Part shown: piece by piece, positions 5,063 to 5,579 of the stretch
How positions within the stretch are numbered: the stretch's first letter is position 1
How the letters are laid out: the number at the start of each line of letters is the position of its first letter
From: Selenomonas sp.
GTDB lineage: Bacteria; Bacillota_C; Negativicutes; Selenomonadales; Selenomonadaceae
Direction of reading: 5' to 3'
DNA: 5,579 nucleotides
Assembly (NCBI RefSeq): GCF_024693525.1
Contig: NZ_JAILKR010000090.1
Coordinates: 1 to 5,579, forward strand
Program-made: the position numbers and the translations under genes
The notes under the pieces: model-generated
The model's database searches: none
Told to the model about the DNA's origin: nothing
The model's input: only the letters and a program-made list of their open reading frames with translations

Positions 5063-5102
5063 ACAAGCTTCTGCCCCATCGGCAGAGGCTTGTTTTCTTT
5101 TT
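5063..5102 (+). terminator. Intrinsic terminator of the zinc-ribbon gene
   Basis: ACAAGCTTCTGCC (5063-5075) pairs with GGCAGAGGCTTGT (5081-5093) across a five-base loop, giving a 13-bp stem with one G-U pair. It is followed by TTTTCTTTTT. The element starts 20 nt after the stop codon and is oriented for rightward transcripts. Confidence 0.93.
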
Positions 5103-5134
5103 CCAGACATTTATGCTTTATCCTTTCTTATATA

Positions 5135-5163
5135 TTGAAGCTCTTTCCTTTTCCTGTTATACT
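5135..5163 (+). promoter_or_regulatory. Promoter of the U32-family gene
   Basis: TTGAAG (5135-5140), a 17-bp spacer and TATACT (5158-5163) form a good sigma-A-type promoter immediately after the terminator of the previous gene. Predicted initiation near 5170 gives a leader of about 55 nt. Confidence 0.7.
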
Positions 5164-5225
5164 TATGAATTAGGACTATCATATATAGATATCATTTATT
5201 TTTTTAAAGGAGTCATTTACCTATT

Positions 5226-5579
5226 ATGATTTTGAATCGTAAATCTGTTGAACTTTTGGCACCAGCGGGCACTTGGGATGCGCTTGTAGCTGGTGTTGAG
5301 TCAGGTGCTGATGCCTGCTACCTCGGCGGCAAGCACTTCAATATGCGTATGCACGAAGGCGATTTCAACTTTGACGACGAGATGCTCAAGAAGGCCATCG
5401 CCTATACCCACGAGCATGATGTCAAGCTCTACATCACCCTCAACAACCTCATCAGTGACGAAGAGGTTCCGGCATTGCGCGAGTATCTTGCCTATCTCAA
5501 TGAAATCAAGCCGGACGCTCTGCTCGTGCAGGATTTTGCTGTTCTCGAGCTCGTACACGAAATGGGCATCGACATCCCC
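5226..5579 (+). CDS. Peptidase U32-family protein (partial; RlhA/TrhP-like RNA hydroxylation family)
   Basis: The first 118 residues are present and the rest lies beyond the window. The start ELLAPAGTWDALVAGVESGA, followed by DACYLGGKHFNMR (residues 29-41), is the hallmark N-terminus of the U32 family; KLYITLNNL (70-78) and PDALLVQDFAVL (99-110) continue the TIM-barrel-like pattern. Although named peptidases, characterised bacterial members include RlhA (23S rRNA hydroxylation) and TrhP (tRNA wobble-uridine hydroxylation). The defining U32 signature and Cys residues lie further along and cannot be checked, so the subfamily is open. ATG 5226 has AAAGGAG (5206-5212) 13 nt upstream, a rather long spacing, but no closer start fits. 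It has its own promoter and is separate from the preceding gene. Confidence 0.93.
   Translation, partial: MILNRKSVELLAPAGTWDALVAGVESGADACYLGGKHFNMRMHEGDFNFDDEMLKKAIAYTHEHDVKLYITLNNLISDEEVPALREYLAYLNEIKPDALLVQDFAVLELVHEMGIDIP

Overview
The window carries a leftward operon of four genes (4161 to 448). Read in transcription order they are a MaoC/hotdog-like protein, the biotin transporter S-component BioY, a thiolase-family protein and an AMP-forming acyl-CoA ligase. To the right lie two rightward genes: a zinc-ribbon membrane protein and the start of a U32-family protein. To the left, downstream of the operon, is a textbook cobalamin riboswitch with its own promoter and an unresolved short reading frame running off the window edge. 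Codons are moderately GC-rich and spacing is tight. The set bioY + thiolase + acyl ligase + MaoC-like matches the biotin-linked yhfU-yhfT-yhfS cluster of Bacillus and the vraA/vraB/vraC genes of staphylococci. With the gene content and a cobalamin riboswitch, this suggests a Firmicute, perhaps a Negativicute such as Selenomonas or a relative. That placement is inference and no marker gene here proves it.

Layout: 1-95 holds two competing partial frames, one per strand. 124-204 holds two hairpins in the riboswitch leader. 268-430 is the cobalamin riboswitch (minus strand). Its promoter (461-489) lies inside the 3' end of the ligase gene. 448-4161 is the operon, with an ATGA overlap between thiolase and ligase and a 2-nt gap between bioY and thiolase. 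Upstream of the operon is a near-consensus sigma-A-type promoter (TTGACG-17-TATAAT). Its -35 box lies inside a BirA-like inverted repeat (4208-4240), which fits biotin control of the whole set. 4368-5042 is the zinc-ribbon gene, closed by a strong intrinsic terminator (5063-5102). A clear promoter (5135-5163) then drives the U32-family gene, which leaves the window at 5579.

How the genes may work together: BioY imports biotin. The ligase, thiolase and MaoC-like protein resemble the activation, carbon-carbon bond and hydration steps of acyl-CoA chemistry, and appear to be co-regulated with biotin uptake. Their substrate is not known from the sequence. The thiolase keeps the nucleophilic Cys, the NEAF motif and the GHP motif, but has Ala where the second catalytic Cys normally sits.

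The most unusual structure is a cluster of 10-bp palindromes TGACNNGTCA. There are seven exact copies where about 0.1 would be expected by chance, all inside the ligase and MaoC-like genes, and mostly in what look like interdomain linkers. One cluster has a 15-bp period and encodes a five-residue repeat.
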